Origin: Motilibacter rhizosphaerae
GTDB taxonomy: Bacteria > Actinomycetota > Actinomycetes > Motilibacterales > Motilibacteraceae
Length of the DNA stretch: 64,000 nt
Assembly: GCF_004216915.1 (NCBI RefSeq)
Contig: NZ_SGXD01000002.1
Location: 496,001 to 560,000 of the forward strand
Reading direction: 5' to 3'
The translations under genes and the position numbers were made by a program. Below are positions 15,977 through 27,005 of the stretch, one piece after another (within the stretch, counting starts at the first letter, position 1; each line of letters begins with the position of its first letter). The notes below the pieces were generated by a model that was not told the DNA's origin, searched no databases, and saw nothing but the letters and a program-made list of their open reading frames with translations.

Positions 15977-17536
15977 GTGACTTCCCCGTGGTGGCGTGAC
16001 GCCGTGATCTACCAGGTCTACCCGCGCAGCTTCGCCGACAGCGACGGCGACGGGCTCGGCGACCTCGGCGGCGTCATCGCCCACCTCGACCACGTCCGCG
16101 ACCTCGGCGTCGACGCGATCTGGCTCAACCCGTTCTACCCCTCCCCGCAGAACGACGCGGGCTACGACGTCTCCGACTACCGCGACGTCGACCCGCGCTT
16201 CGGCACGCTCGCCGACGCCGACAGGCTGCTGCAGGAGGCGCACGCGCGCGGGCTCAAGGTGCTCGTCGACCTCGTGCCCAACCACACCTCGAGCGAGCAC
16301 GCGTGGTTCCGGGCGGCGCTCGCCGCGGCGCCCGGCAGCCGCGAGCGCGCCCGCTACCTGTTCCGCGAGGGCCGCGGCGAGGACGGCGCGCAGCCGCCCA
16401 ACGACTGGACGTCCGTCTTCGGCGGCCCGGCGTGGACCCGCGTCCCGGACGGCCAGTGGTACCTCCACCTGTTCGACAGCACCCAGCCCGACCTCGACTG
16501 GACCAACCCCGAGGTGGTCGAGGAGTTCCACGACGTCCTGCGCTTCTGGCTCGACCGCGGCGTCGACGGCTTCCGCATCGACGTCGCGCACGGGCTCGCC
16601 AAGGACCCGGCGATGCCCGACCTCGCCGGCCGCTTCCCCACCGCCGGGCCCGCGCCGTTCGGCCACCCCCACTGGGACCTCGACGAGGTCCACGAGGTCT
16701 ACCGCGGCTGGCGGCAGGTGCTCGACGCGTACGCCGGCGACCGGACGTTCGTCGCCGAGGCGTGGGTCGCCTCGCCGGAGCGGCTCGCGCTCTACCTGCG
16801 CGCCGACGAGCTGCACACGGCCTTCGGCTTCGGCTTCCTGCTCGCGCCGTTCACCGCGGAGGACCTGCGCCGCGTCGTGGACGACAGCCTGGCGGCGCTG
16901 GAGGAGGTCGGCGCGCCGGCGACCTGGGTGCTGTCCAACCACGACGTCGTCCGGCACCCGACGCGGCTCGGCGGCGGTGCCCCCGGCCTCGCGCGCGCCC
17001 GCGCACTGACGCAGCTCATGCTCGCGCTGCCCGGCGGCGCGTACGTCTACCAGGGCGAGGAGCTCGGCCTCGAGGAGGTGCAGGACCTCCCCGACGAGCT
17101 GCGCCAGGACCCGACGTTCGCGCGCACGGGCGGCGAGGAGGTCGGCCGTGACGGCTGCCGCGTGCCGCTGCCGTGGTCCGGGAAGGAGCCGCCCTTCGGC
17201 TTCGGCGGCGAGCCGTGGCTGCCGCAGCCCGCGTCCTGGGCGCCGCTCACGGTCGAGGCGCAGGAGGCCGACCCGGGCTCGACGCTCGCGTTCTACCGGC
17301 GCGCGCTGCGGCTGCGCAAGGAGCACCCCGCGCTCGGCGAGGGGACGCTCGAGTGGCTCGACGCGGCGCCCGGCGTGCTCGCGTTCCGGCGCGAGCCGGG
17401 CCTCGTCTGCGCGCTCAACACGGGCGACTCCCCCGCCCCCGCGCCGGTCGCCGGCCGGGTGCTGCTCGCGAGCGGCGAGCTGCCCGACGACGGCGTGCTG
17501 CCCGGCGCGACGGCCGTCTGGTACGCCGTCGACTGA
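15977..17536 (+). CDS. GH13 alpha-glucosidase
   Basis: 519 residues, typical for the oligo-1,6-glucosidase/alpha-glucosidase branch. GH13 signatures in order: WWRDAVIYQVYPRSFADSDG, DLVPNHTSSEHAWF, GFRIDVAHGL with the nucleophile Asp, FVAEAWV with the general-acid Glu, and VLSNHDVVRHPTRLGG with the third Asp. The late barrel YQGEELGLEEV is also diagnostic. It releases glucose from maltooligosaccharides or isomaltose-type ends in the cytosol and could act with MalQ. Exact linkage specificity cannot be read with confidence. Confidence 0.92.
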   Translation: MTSPWWRDAVIYQVYPRSFADSDGDGLGDLGGVIAHLDHVRDLGVDAIWLNPFYPSPQNDAGYDVSDYRDVDPRFGTLADADRLLQEAHARGLKVLVDLVPNHTSSEHAWFRAALAAAPGSRERARYLFREGRGEDGAQPPNDWTSVFGGPAWTRVPDGQWYLHLFDSTQPDLDWTNPEVVEEFHDVLRFWLDRGVDGFRIDVAHGLAKDPAMPDLAGRFPTAGPAPFGHPHWDLDEVHEVYRGWRQVLDAYAGDRTFVAEAWVASPERLALYLRADELHTAFGFGFLLAPFTAEDLRRVVDDSLAALEEVGAPATWVLSNHDVVRHPTRLGGGAPGLARARALTQLMLALPGGAYVYQGEELGLEEVQDLPDELRQDPTFARTGGEEVGRDGCRVPLPWSGKEPPFGFGGEPWLPQPASWAPLTVEAQEADPGSTLAFYRRALRLRKEHPALGEGTLEWLDAAPGVLAFRREPGLVCALNTGDSPAPAPVAGRVLLASGELPDDGVLPGATAVWYAVD

Positions 17537-17561
17537 GCCGCCGGCGCCCTCGGCCGTCGGC

Positions 17562-18374
17562 CTAGTCGACGAGCTTGGCCCTCATCCGCCACACCGCGAG
17601 CCAGCCCGCGAGCAGCGCGAACAGCGCGAGGACCGCCACGTGGCCCAGGTCGGCGAGCGGGTGCAGGCCGAACACCGCGTGCCGGACGAGCTCCACGCAG
17701 TGGTAGAGCGGGTTGAGCGTGGCCAGCCCCTGCGCCCAGCCGGGCAGCTGCGACACGGGGAAGAAGGTCCCCGCCACGAGGAACAGCGGGGTGATGACGC
17801 CCGAGATGATGTAGTTGAACGAGTCGATCGAGGGGACCAGCGCGCTCGCGAGGATGCCGGCGAGCGCGAACCCGAGACCGGTGAGGAAGCCGATGAGCGG
17901 GACGAGCACCATCCCCGGTGCGGGGTCCAGCCCGAAGCACATCGCGACGGCCAGCGGCGCGAGGCAGTAGACCCCGGCCTTGACCGCGATGAACAGCGCC
18001 TCCCCCAGCACGACCTCGTGGGTGTCGACGGGTGCGGCGAGCAGCGCGTCGTACGCGTGCTGGTACACCCGGCGCACGAAGGTCTGGAACATGCCGGCGA
18101 AGGCGGACACGAACAGCGCGGTGGTCGCGACCACGCCGGTGCCGAGGAACTCGATGTAGCGGTAGCCGGCGATGCGGCCGACCAGCGAGCCGAACCCGGT
18201 GCCGAACGACAGCAGGTAGATCGTCGGCTCGACGACCGCCGAGAAGCTGGTCGAGCGCCAGTAGTAGGTGAACAGCGTCACCTCGTGCCGCCACACCCCC
18301 GCCAGGGCGGGCAGCTCGACCGCGCGCAGCCGCGCGGGCTCGGTGCGTGCGGCTCCCGCCGTCTCCGTGCTCAC
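17562..18374 (-). CDS. ABC-2 type exporter permease (DrrB/NodJ-like)
   Basis: 270 residues with six hydrophobic segments. WRHEVTLFTYYWRSTSFSAV precedes the first helix and FVRRVYQHAYDALLAAPVDT is the cytoplasmic loop typical of NodJ/DrrB-type ABC-2 permeases; SGVITPLFLVAGTFFPVSQL matches the ABC-2 signature region. Start GTG 18374 overlaps the stop of the ATPase gene (GTGA), so translation is coupled. It would export a lipid-like or drug-like substrate with the neighbouring ATPase; substrate unknown. Confidence 0.88.
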   Translation of the reverse strand: MSTETAGAARTEPARLRAVELPALAGVWRHEVTLFTYYWRSTSFSAVVEPTIYLLSFGTGFGSLVGRIAGYRYIEFLGTGVVATTALFVSAFAGMFQTFVRRVYQHAYDALLAAPVDTHEVVLGEALFIAVKAGVYCLAPLAVAMCFGLDPAPGMVLVPLIGFLTGLGFALAGILASALVPSIDSFNYIISGVITPLFLVAGTFFPVSQLPGWAQGLATLNPLYHCVELVRHAVFGLHPLADLGHVAVLALFALLAGWLAVWRMRAKLVD

Positions 18375-19282
18375 GCCACCACCTCCCCGGTCAGCGCCAC
18401 GAACACGTCCTCGAGGTTGGCCGGCCGCTCGAGCCGCTCGCCCAGCTGCTCGGCGAGCTCGGCGGGCATCGACTCCGCGCGCAGGACCGACACGGAGGGC
18501 CCCGTGCGGCGCGTCGGCAGGCCCGCGCCGTGCACGCGCTCGGCCACCTCCTCGAGCCGGTGCGGCGGGCCGTAGTACTCGTACGCCCGCTCCCCCGCGT
18601 GCTCGGCGAGCAGGTCCGCCGGCCGGCCCTGCGCGACGACCCGGCCGGCGGCCACGACGGCGACGAGGTCGGCGAGCCGCTCGGCCTCCTCGATGTAGTG
18701 CGTGGACATGAGGACGGTGACCCCCTCGGCGCGCAGCCCGTCGATGAGCGACCAGAGCTCCTGGCGCACCTGCGGGTCCAGCCCGACGGTCGGCTCGTCG
18801 AGCAGCACCAGCGCCGGACGGTGCACCAGCCCGCGGGCGATGAGCAGCCGGCGGCGCATGCCGCCCGACAGCTTGTCCACGCGGGTGTCCGCGCGGTCGG
18901 TCAGCTGCGCGACCCCCAGGGCCCGGGCCACGGCCGCGTCGCGCTCGCGGCGGGGGACGCGGTAGAGCCGCGCGAACACCTGGAGGTTCTGCTCGCACGA
19001 GAGCTGCTCGTCGAGGTTGTCGCGCTGCGGCACGACGCCCATCGCGGCACGCACCCGCTTGGACTCGCGCGGCACCTCGAGCCCGAGCACGCGGATCTCC
19101 CCGGCGTCGGCGAGGGCCTGCGCCGTGAGCAGCCGCATCGTCGTCGACTTCCCCGCGCCGTTGGGCCCGAGCAGGCCGAAGCAGGACCCCTCCGGCACCT
19201 CGAGGTCGAGCCCGTCGACGGCCTGCACGCTGCCGAAGGCCTTGCGCACGCCGGACAGGGAGATCGCCGCTCGCGTCGTCAC
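18371..19282 (-). CDS. ABC exporter ATP-binding protein (DrrA/NodI-like)
   Basis: 303 residues. Walker A GLLGPNGAGKST near residue 40, signature LSGGMRRRLLIARGL near 140, Walker B ALVLLDEPTVGLDP near 160 and the switch His in STHYIEEAERL. A C-terminal DrrA-like extension of about 80 residues follows. Start GTG 19282 lies 7 nt after a TAGGGT -10 box. It forms a two-gene exporter operon with the permease. Confidence 0.92.
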   Translation of the reverse strand: MTTRAAISLSGVRKAFGSVQAVDGLDLEVPEGSCFGLLGPNGAGKSTTMRLLTAQALADAGEIRVLGLEVPRESKRVRAAMGVVPQRDNLDEQLSCEQNLQVFARLYRVPRRERDAAVARALGVAQLTDRADTRVDKLSGGMRRRLLIARGLVHRPALVLLDEPTVGLDPQVRQELWSLIDGLRAEGVTVLMSTHYIEEAERLADLVAVVAAGRVVAQGRPADLLAEHAGERAYEYYGPPHRLEEVAERVHGAGLPTRRTGPSVSVLRAESMPAELAEQLGERLERPANLEDVFVALTGEVVA

Positions 19283-19289
19283 GGCGCCG

Positions 19290-19295
19290 ACCCTA
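19290..19295 (-). promoter_or_regulatory. Leaderless -10 box of the ABC exporter operon
   Basis: TAGGGT on the minus strand followed by 7 nt and GTG 19282. Confidence 0.55.
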
Positions 19296-19350
19296 CGGCG
19301 GGGCACCGACGGAGTGCAGCCGAGTTCCGCCCCGGCTGCCGCTCCTCCGC

Positions 19351-20802
19351 TCAGCCCCTGCGCGGGCCCCCGCGGCGCGGGCGGCCGGCACCCGCGCGCG
19401 GCGGGCGCGGCGCGGAGGGCTGGACGACGGGCTCGGGCTGCGGCACGACCAGCGGGGCGTGCTCGCCGACGAGGCCCGCGAGGACCTGGTCGCCGGGCCG
19501 CACCCGGTGCTGCGCCGGCGTGATCTTCGCCTGCCGCGAGAGCAGCTGCACGTCGCGCCGCTGGTCCGGCGTCATCACCGTGACCACCGCGCCGCTCGCG
19601 CCCGCCCGGGCGGTGCGCCCGGAGCGGTGGAGGTAGGCCTTGTGCTCGGCCGGGGGGTCGACGTGGACGACGAGCTCGACCTCGTCGACGTGGATGCCGC
19701 GCGCAGCGATGTCGGTCGCCACCAGCACGCGGACACCGCCCTCGGAGAACGCCTGGAGGTTCCGCTCGCGGGCGTTCTGCGAGAGGTTGCCGTGCAGGTC
19801 GACGGCGGGCACGCCGGCCGCGGTGAGCTGCTTGGCGAGCTTCTTCGCCTGGTGCTTGGTGCGGGTGAACAGCACCCGGCGCCCGAGGCCCGAGGCGAGC
19901 TCGCGGACGACCGCGCCCTTGTCCTCCTCGACGACCTCGAGCACGTGGTGCTCCATCGTCTGGACCGGCGCGACGGGCGGCGCGACGGCGTGGAGCTTGG
20001 GGTCGGTGAGGTAGCGCTGCACGAGCACGTCCACGCCGTTGTCGAGCGTGGCCGAGAACAGCAGCCGCTGGCCACGCGCCGGCGTCTTGTCCAGCAGGCG
20101 CTTGACGCCGGGCAGGAAGCCGAGGTCGGCCATGTGGTCGGCCTCGTCGAGCACGGTCACCGCGACCGAGCCGAGGTCGCACAGGCCCTGGCGGACGAGG
20201 TCCTCGAGCCGGCCCGGGCAGGCGATGACGATGTCGGCACCGGCCTGGAGGGCGCGCTCCTGGCGGCCCTGGGGGACGCCACCGAAGATCGTCGTGGTGC
20301 GCAGCCCGGCGGCGGTCGCCAGCGGCGCCACCGTGTCGGCGACCTGGTTGGCGAGCTCGCGCGTCGGCACGAGCACGAGGCCGCGCGGGGTGCTCGGGCG
20401 GCTGCGGGGGGCGCCGGAGAGACGGGCGACCAGCGGCAGCGCGAACGCGAGCGTCTTGCCGCTGCCCGTCGCGCCGCGGCCGAGGACGTCGCGCCCGGCG
20501 AGGGAGTCCGGCAGCGTCGCGGTCTGGATCGGGAAGGCCGTGGTCTTGCCCTGCCGGACCAGCTCGGCGGCGAGCGCGGCGGGCACGCCGAGCTCGGCGA
20601 AGGTGCGGGTCGGCAGCTCCGCGACCGCCGGCTGCGCGGCGGGCTGCGCGCCCGGCTGGGGGGCGGCCGGGCGCGGGGCGCGCTGGCCGGTGGGAGCGGT
20701 GCGCGCCGCGGGGACCGGGCGGCCACCCGTGGGGCGGGGGCCGGAGCCGCGCCCGGACGGGCGGGGGGCGTGCTGGCGCGGGGGCATGCTGGACTGCGTC
20801 AA
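19351..20802 (-). CDS. DEAD-box ATP-dependent RNA helicase
   Basis: 483 residues. Pro/Arg/Gly/Ala-rich N terminus (about 1-62), then the helicase core: Q-motif TFAELGVPAALAAELVRQGK...TAFPIQ, motif I GATGSGKT, Ia PTRELANQV, motif II VTVLDEADHM (DEAD), motif III LLFSATL, and in the second RecA domain VLVATDIAARGIHVDEV (V) and HRSGRTARAG (VI). The C terminus is short, basic and disordered. It remodels RNA, probably in ribosome assembly or cold adaptation. TTG 20802 is preferred as start because GAGG lies 7 nt upstream; ATG 20787 is the alternative. Confidence 0.92.
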   Translation of the reverse strand: MTQSSMPPRQHAPRPSGRGSGPRPTGGRPVPAARTAPTGQRAPRPAAPQPGAQPAAQPAVAELPTRTFAELGVPAALAAELVRQGKTTAFPIQTATLPDSLAGRDVLGRGATGSGKTLAFALPLVARLSGAPRSRPSTPRGLVLVPTRELANQVADTVAPLATAAGLRTTTIFGGVPQGRQERALQAGADIVIACPGRLEDLVRQGLCDLGSVAVTVLDEADHMADLGFLPGVKRLLDKTPARGQRLLFSATLDNGVDVLVQRYLTDPKLHAVAPPVAPVQTMEHHVLEVVEEDKGAVVRELASGLGRRVLFTRTKHQAKKLAKQLTAAGVPAVDLHGNLSQNARERNLQAFSEGGVRVLVATDIAARGIHVDEVELVVHVDPPAEHKAYLHRSGRTARAGASGAVVTVMTPDQRRDVQLLSRQAKITPAQHRVRPGDQVLAGLVGEHAPLVVPQPEPVVQPSAPRPPRAGAGRPRRGGPRRG

Positions 20803-21105
20803 GGGACGTCCTCATCGGGTGTGGCCGCTGCGCGCGCTGCCCGACGATGGGAACCCGCCCCGGTGGGCGGTGCGACGACCTCGGACGCGCAGCAGTGCGG
20901 CGTCCTCGTCACCATTGTGCATGATCCGCCCGGCGGGCGCAGGCGTGCCGCACCGCTGCGCGGACGCCGCAGCAGCCGCCCACCCCTCCTCCGGACGGCG
21001 GAGGAGCGGACTGCAGGACTTCCGCCCTGCCGGCCGACAGGCCCATGATCAGCGGCGCGGGACGTCGCCGGTACCGGTGCTCCCGCCGCACGGAGGGGGG
21101 CGGCG
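20803..21105. other. Intergenic region between helicase and GGDEF genes
   Basis: About 300 bp without a supportable gene, separating divergent transcription units. It contains a TGCATGATC repeat core (20918-20926), GC-rich inverted segments near 20928-21000 and a second CATGATC near 21044. It probably holds promoters for both neighbours; no clear -10 box stood out. Confidence 0.5.
20914..20926 (+). repeat. TGCATGATC repeat core
   Basis: ATTGTGCATGATC shares the TGCATGATC core with the dispersed intergenic palindrome but lacks its flanks, so this may be a remnant. Confidence 0.4.
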
Positions 21106-21987
21106 GTGCCCGGGACCGGCACGACCAGCGAGGGGCTGCTCGACGCCGTGTTCGAGTCGCTCCCCGGGCAGGTCGCGGTGCTCGACGCCGACGGCGTCGT
21201 GCTGCTGGTGAACCGGGCCTGGCGCGAGTTCGCCGAGCGCGCGGGGGGCGCGCAGTGCGGCCCGGGCACGAGCTTCTTCGGGGTCTGCGCCCGCGCGCAG
21301 GGGGCGGCGGCCGGCGAGGCGGCCCTCGCCGCGGCCGGTGTGCGCGCCGTGCTCGACGGGGTGACCCGCGAGTTCACCATGGACGTCGCCTGCGACACGC
21401 CCCTCGGCCGGCTGTGGTTCAGCGCGTCGGCCGTGCCGCTGCTGAGCGGGAGCGGGGCGCTGCTGTCGTACCTCGAGATCACCGAGCGCAAGCAGAGCGA
21501 GGTGCGCGCCGCGTACCGCGCGGCGCACGACCCGCTCACCGGGCTGCCGAACCGGTTCCTGCTCCAGGACCGGCTGGCGCACGCCCTCGCCGCCGCGTCG
21601 CGCGGCGACGTCTCGGTCGCCCTGCTCTTCCTCGACGTCGACGCGTTCAAGCGGGTGAACGACCGCTTCGGCCACGTGGTCGGGGACGCGGTGCTGGTGG
21701 AGGTCGCGCGCCGGCTGCGCCGCTGCGTACGCCCCGGGGACACCGTCGGTCGGCTGGCGGGCGACGAGTTCGTCGTCGTGTGCGCCGGACCGCGCGCCGC
21801 GGCGTCGGCCGGGGCCATCGCGCGCCGGGTGGAGACCGCGATGGCCGAGCCCGTCCTCGTCGAGCACGGCGCGCTGCGCCTCGGGGTCAGCACCGGCATC
21901 GCCATGGGCCGGCCCGGCGACGACGCGGACGAGGTGCTGCGCCGGGCGGACGAGGCGATGTTCCGGGCGAAGGCGGGCCGGCGCTGA
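21106..21987 (+). CDS. PAS-GGDEF diguanylate cyclase-like protein
   Basis: 293 residues. Residues 10-125 form a PAS-like sensor ([20 protein letters not shown] ... [13 protein letters not shown]). From about 138 a GGDEF domain follows: [39 protein letters not shown], then the active-site loop as AGDEF rather than GGDEF, which is tolerated in many active cyclases. No RxxD inhibitory site is evident upstream. It would make cyclic di-GMP in response to a PAS signal, in the cytosol, as no membrane segment is present. GGAGG-like sequence precedes GTG 21106. The next gene is a chemoreceptor-like Cache protein on the same strand, suggesting joint signalling. Confidence 0.88.
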   Translation: MPGTGTTSEGLLDAVFESLPGQVAVLDADGVVLLVNRAWREFAERAGGAQCGPGTSFFGVCARAQGAAAGEAALAAAGVRAVLDGVTREFTMDVACDTPLGRLWFSASAVPLLSGSGALLSYLEITERKQSEVRAAYRAAHDPLTGLPNRFLLQDRLAHALAAASRGDVSVALLFLDVDAFKRVNDRFGHVVGDAVLVEVARRLRRCVRPGDTVGRLAGDEFVVVCAGPRAAASAGAIARRVETAMAEPVLVEHGALRLGVSTGIAMGRPGDDADEVLRRADEAMFRAKAGRR

Positions 21988-22061
21988 CGTGCGGGGACGG
22001 GCTCAAGCCGGGCGGCGGACGGCCGATGACCGACGTACGGGGCCAGTCGAGGAGGTGCGCC

Positions 22062-23084
22062 GTGCCCGAACGCGTCGCCGAGCTCGCGCGCGAGCTCGCG
22101 GAGGTCACCCGCGAGGGCGTCGCGGGGATCACCGCGGTCACCGCGCGGACCAAGCTGCTCTCGCTCAACGCCCGGATCGAGGCCGCCCGCGCCGGGAGCG
22201 CGGGGCTGGGCTTCGGGGTCGTCGCCGACGAGGTCGGGGCGGTCAGCCGGACCGTGGACGAGCTGACGGGGACGCTCACCGCCGAGCTCGAGACGCGCGT
22301 GGCCCGGCTGCAGGAGCTCGGCGACCAGCTGGTCGCGGACGTGCGCGGCACCCGGCTCGCCGACCTCGCCCGGATGGCCATCGACATCGTCGACCGCAAC
22401 CTCTACGAGCGCTCCTGCGACGTGCGCTGGTGGGCGACCGACGCCGCCGTCGTCGCGGCGTGCTCCCCGCACGGCGACCGCGCCCACGCGAGCGCGCGGC
22501 TCGGCGTCATCCTCGACTCGTACACCGTCTACCTCGACCTCTGGCTGGCCGACGCCGACGGTCGCGTCATCGCCAGCGGTCGGCCGGGCCAGCACCCCGT
22601 GGCCGGGCTCGACGTCTCGCGCGAGCCGTGGTTCCGCCAGGCCGTCGCCACGCGCAGCGGCGAGGAGTTCGCGGTCGTCGACGTCGAGCGCAACCCCGCC
22701 CTGGGCGGGCGCGCCGTGGCGACGTACGCGACGGCCGTGCGCGCGGGCGGCGCCGCCGACGGGGCGGTCGTCGGTGCGCTGGGGATCTTCTTCGACTGGG
22801 AGCCGCAGGCCGCCGCCGTGCTCGCGGGCATCCCGCTCGGCGACGAGGAGCGCACGCGCACCCGCTGCCTCGTGGTCGACTCGGCCGCCCGCGTGCTCGC
22901 CGCCAGCAGCGGCGGCGGCGAGCTCGAGGAGGTCGTCGCGCTCGACGTGCACGGGAAGCAGGGCCACTACCGGCGCGCGGACGGCACGGTCGTCGGCTAC
23001 TGCCTCACGCCGGGGTACGAGACCTACCGCGGGCTCGGCTGGTACGGCGTGCTGGAGCAGCGCCCGCCGGGCGTCGGGCGCTAG
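22062..23084 (+). CDS. Chemoreceptor-like signalling tip followed by Cache sensor domain, no membrane segment
   Basis: 340 residues from GTG 22062, preceded by GAGGAGG at 22049-22055. Residues 1-75 carry a chemoreceptor hairpin motif, [20 protein letters not shown] followed by GFGVVADEV, the region that contacts CheA/CheW in methyl-accepting proteins. The rest (about 130-330) looks like a Cache/PDC sensor: [51 protein letters not shown]. No transmembrane helix or signal peptide is visible, and the order (signalling part first, sensor after) is the reverse of a normal receptor. Follows the PAS-GGDEF gene after 74 bp. Function inferred only as cytosolic sensing. Confidence 0.78.
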   Translation: MPERVAELARELAEVTREGVAGITAVTARTKLLSLNARIEAARAGSAGLGFGVVADEVGAVSRTVDELTGTLTAELETRVARLQELGDQLVADVRGTRLADLARMAIDIVDRNLYERSCDVRWWATDAAVVAACSPHGDRAHASARLGVILDSYTVYLDLWLADADGRVIASGRPGQHPVAGLDVSREPWFRQAVATRSGEEFAVVDVERNPALGGRAVATYATAVRAGGAADGAVVGALGIFFDWEPQAAAVLAGIPLGDEERTRTRCLVVDSAARVLAASSGGGELEEVVALDVHGKQGHYRRADGTVVGYCLTPGYETYRGLGWYGVLEQRPPGVGR

Positions 23085-23113
23085 GACCGCTCGGCGGCGG
23101 GTACGCCGCCCCC

Positions 23114-24754
23114 GTGCCCTACGTCGACAGCGAGGTGGCCCCGCTGCGCAGCGTGCTGCTGCACAGGCCCGGCCTCGAGCTCGCCCGCCTCACACCGCGC
23201 AACAGCGGGGCCCTCCTCTTCGACGGGGTCCCCTGGGTGTCCCGCGCGCAGGAGGAGCACGACGCGTTCGCCGAGGAGCTGCGCCGGCGCGACGTGGAGG
23301 TGCTGCTGCTCGGCGAGCTGCTCGCCGAGGCGCTCGCGGTCCCAGCAGCGCGCGAGGAGGCCGTCGCCTCCGCCCTGGCGCCGGGCCGGCTGGGCGACGT
23401 GCTCGCGGCGCGCGTCGGTGCGCACCTGCACGGCCTGCACCCCCGGGACCTGGCGACCGCCCTCGTGGCCGGCCTGGCCCGCGACGAGCTGGACGCCGGC
23501 GACGGCCTCGTCGCCCGGCTGCTCGCGCCCGAGGAGTTCCTCGTCGCGCCGCTGCCGAACCTGCTGTTCACCCGGGACTCCAGCGTCTGGGTCGGGTCGG
23601 AGGTCGCCGTCACCCGGCTCGCCATGCCCGCCCGCCGCCGGGAGACGGCGCTGACCCGGCTCGTCTTCACCCACCACCCCCGCTTCGCGGGCACGGGGCA
23701 CCTCTACGACCGGAGCGACGAGCCGCTCGAGGGTGGTGACGTGCTGCTCCTGTCGCCCGGCGTCGTGGCGGTCGGCACGGGCGAACGGACGACCGCTGCG
23801 GGCGTGGAGCGGCTGGCGCGCGCCCTGCTGGGCCGGCACGCGGCTGGGAGGGGGCTCGTCAGCACGGTGCTCGCCGTGCCCGTGCCGCAGCGGCGCGCGA
23901 CCATGCACCTGGACACGCTGATGACCATGGTCGACGCCGAGACCGTCGTGATGTACCCGGGCGCGGCCGACGGGCTGGTCGCGCACACGGTGACCGCCGC
24001 CGAGGGCGGCGGGCTGCGGGTCGAGGGTCCGGCGCCCCTGCTCGAGGCCGCTGCCGCCGCGATGGGCCTCGACAAGCTGCGGGTCATCGACACCGGCATG
24101 CTCCACCCGGTCGTCGCGGAGCGCGAGCAGTGGGACGACGGCAACAACACCCTCGCCCTCGCCCCGGGGGTCTGCGTCGCGTACGAGCGCAACACCGGCA
24201 CCAACGACCGGCTCGAAGCGGCGGGCGTGGAGGTGGTCCGGATCGCGGGCAGCGAGCTCGGGAGCGGGAGGGGCGGCCCGCGCTGCATGTCGTGCCCGTT
24301 GGAGCGCGAGCCGCTGGCGAGCTGGGTGCCGGGGGTTCGGGCGGGGTCCGGCCGGGGCACGGTCTGGTCCATGAGCGAGCAGCACGCACCCGACGAGATG
24401 CCCGACGACTCCGCCACCCGCGTGCCGGACGGGGCCGTCGACGAGTCCCGCCTCCACGACATGGGCGGGGACATCGGACCTGCGTCCGTCCGGGCCTCCA
24501 GCGCGGACGACGGCAGCGGCAGTGCGGAGGACGCGGCCCCGCACGAGGGCTACGCCCGTGAGGTGCCGGACTCCACCATCGGCGCGGACGCGCCGCGCGA
24601 CTCGCCGGTCTCGGGGTCGGACCAGAGCGGCGACATCGCGCCCGCGCCCGTGGCCGGCGCGCCCTCCGAGTACATCTCGGTCGACGAGGCCGACAACCTC
24701 GGGCGCGGCGCCGACGGCGACACGGCCGCCCGGCTGGCGCAGGACGACCTGTAG
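23114..24754 (+). CDS. arcA: Arginine deiminase with in-frame acidic C-terminal extension (stop-loss fusion)
   Basis: 546 residues. Residues 1 to about 400 are a complete arginine deiminase: [54 protein letters not shown] with the catalytic His, [10 protein letters not shown], and [15 protein letters not shown] with the nucleophile Cys, where the protein normally ends. Here no stop follows; the frame stays open through [18 protein letters not shown] into about 128 acidic, Ser/Asp/Gly-rich residues beginning [20 protein letters not shown]. This tail may instead be a separate gene starting at ATG 24371. The deiminase converts arginine to citrulline and ammonia in the cytosol. No arcB or arcC is adjacent. 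Confidence 0.88.
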   Translation: MPYVDSEVAPLRSVLLHRPGLELARLTPRNSGALLFDGVPWVSRAQEEHDAFAEELRRRDVEVLLLGELLAEALAVPAAREEAVASALAPGRLGDVLAARVGAHLHGLHPRDLATALVAGLARDELDAGDGLVARLLAPEEFLVAPLPNLLFTRDSSVWVGSEVAVTRLAMPARRRETALTRLVFTHHPRFAGTGHLYDRSDEPLEGGDVLLLSPGVVAVGTGERTTAAGVERLARALLGRHAAGRGLVSTVLAVPVPQRRATMHLDTLMTMVDAETVVMYPGAADGLVAHTVTAAEGGGLRVEGPAPLLEAAAAAMGLDKLRVIDTGMLHPVVAEREQWDDGNNTLALAPGVCVAYERNTGTNDRLEAAGVEVVRIAGSELGSGRGGPRCMSCPLEREPLASWVPGVRAGSGRGTVWSMSEQHAPDEMPDDSATRVPDGAVDESRLHDMGGDIGPASVRASSADDGSGSAEDAAPHEGYAREVPDSTIGADAPRDSPVSGSDQSGDIAPAPVAGAPSEYISVDEADNLGRGADGDTAARLAQDDL

Positions 24755-24826
24755 GCGGCGGGCGCAGCAGGGCGCGCCGGGCGAGCAGCACCGGCGCACC
24801 GGCTGCGGGCCGGCCGCGAGCAGCGG

Positions 24827-25246
24827 TCAGGGGGTCTCGGGCTCCGTACGGTGCGCCTCGACGAACGCGCGCTCGGCCGGGCTGAGCCGGCGCGGCCTGC
24901 CCGCGGCGAGGTCGTAGGCCACGAGGGTCGAGCGGGCCCGGGCGTAGGTCGTCGCGTCGTCGTGCACGCGGTAGGCGACCTCGAAGGACCCGCCGCCGAC
25001 CGTCGCGACCCCCACCTCGACGTCGATGCCCCGGGGGTGCCAGACGAGCGGGGCGAGGTAGTCGATCTCGTGCCGCGCGACGACGAGGCCCTCGCGCAGC
25101 GCCGCCACGCCGGCGTCCGCGCCCACCCGGAACAGCAGGTCGATGCGGGCCTCCTCGAGGTAACCGAGGAAGGCGACGTTGTTGACGTGCTGGTAGGCGT
25201 CCATGTCCCCCCACCGCATCGGCACGCGGACGCGGTGGAGGGGCAC
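24827..25246 (-). CDS. Acyl-CoA thioesterase (4HBT hotdog family)
   Basis: 139 residues from GTG 25246, with GGGAG 5-6 nt upstream. The hotdog signature MRWGDMDAYQHVNNVAFLGY with the catalytic-site Asp and the HVNN motif is clear, followed by LVVARHEIDYLAPLVW and VAYRVHDDATTYARARSTLV, a pattern of the FcbC/YbgC-like group. It hydrolyses acyl-CoA thioesters; substrate not readable. It lies 29 bp downstream of ettA on the same strand and could be cotranscribed. Confidence 0.88.
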   Translation of the reverse strand: MPLHRVRVPMRWGDMDAYQHVNNVAFLGYLEEARIDLLFRVGADAGVAALREGLVVARHEIDYLAPLVWHPRGIDVEVGVATVGGGSFEVAYRVHDDATTYARARSTLVAYDLAAGRPRRLSPAERAFVEAHRTEPETP

Positions 25247-25275
25247 GGCTGCTCCCGGGCTGTGCGGGTGCGGGC

Positions 25276-26952
<1,677 letters not shown>

Positions 26953-26958
26953 GGCTAC

Positions 26959-26964
26959 AGCCTA
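26959..26964 (-). promoter_or_regulatory. Leaderless -10 box of ettA
   Basis: TAGGCT on the minus strand followed by 6 nt and ATG 26952. Confidence 0.55.
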
Positions 26965-27005
26965 GGGCTCCGCCGGCACCCCGCCCCGCGACCGCGCCCC
27001 GCCGC

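Noticed and set aside
15053..17326. Extended minus-strand frame upstream of osmC
   Set aside because: Antisense of globin and GH13 genes; OsmC proper starts at 15478.
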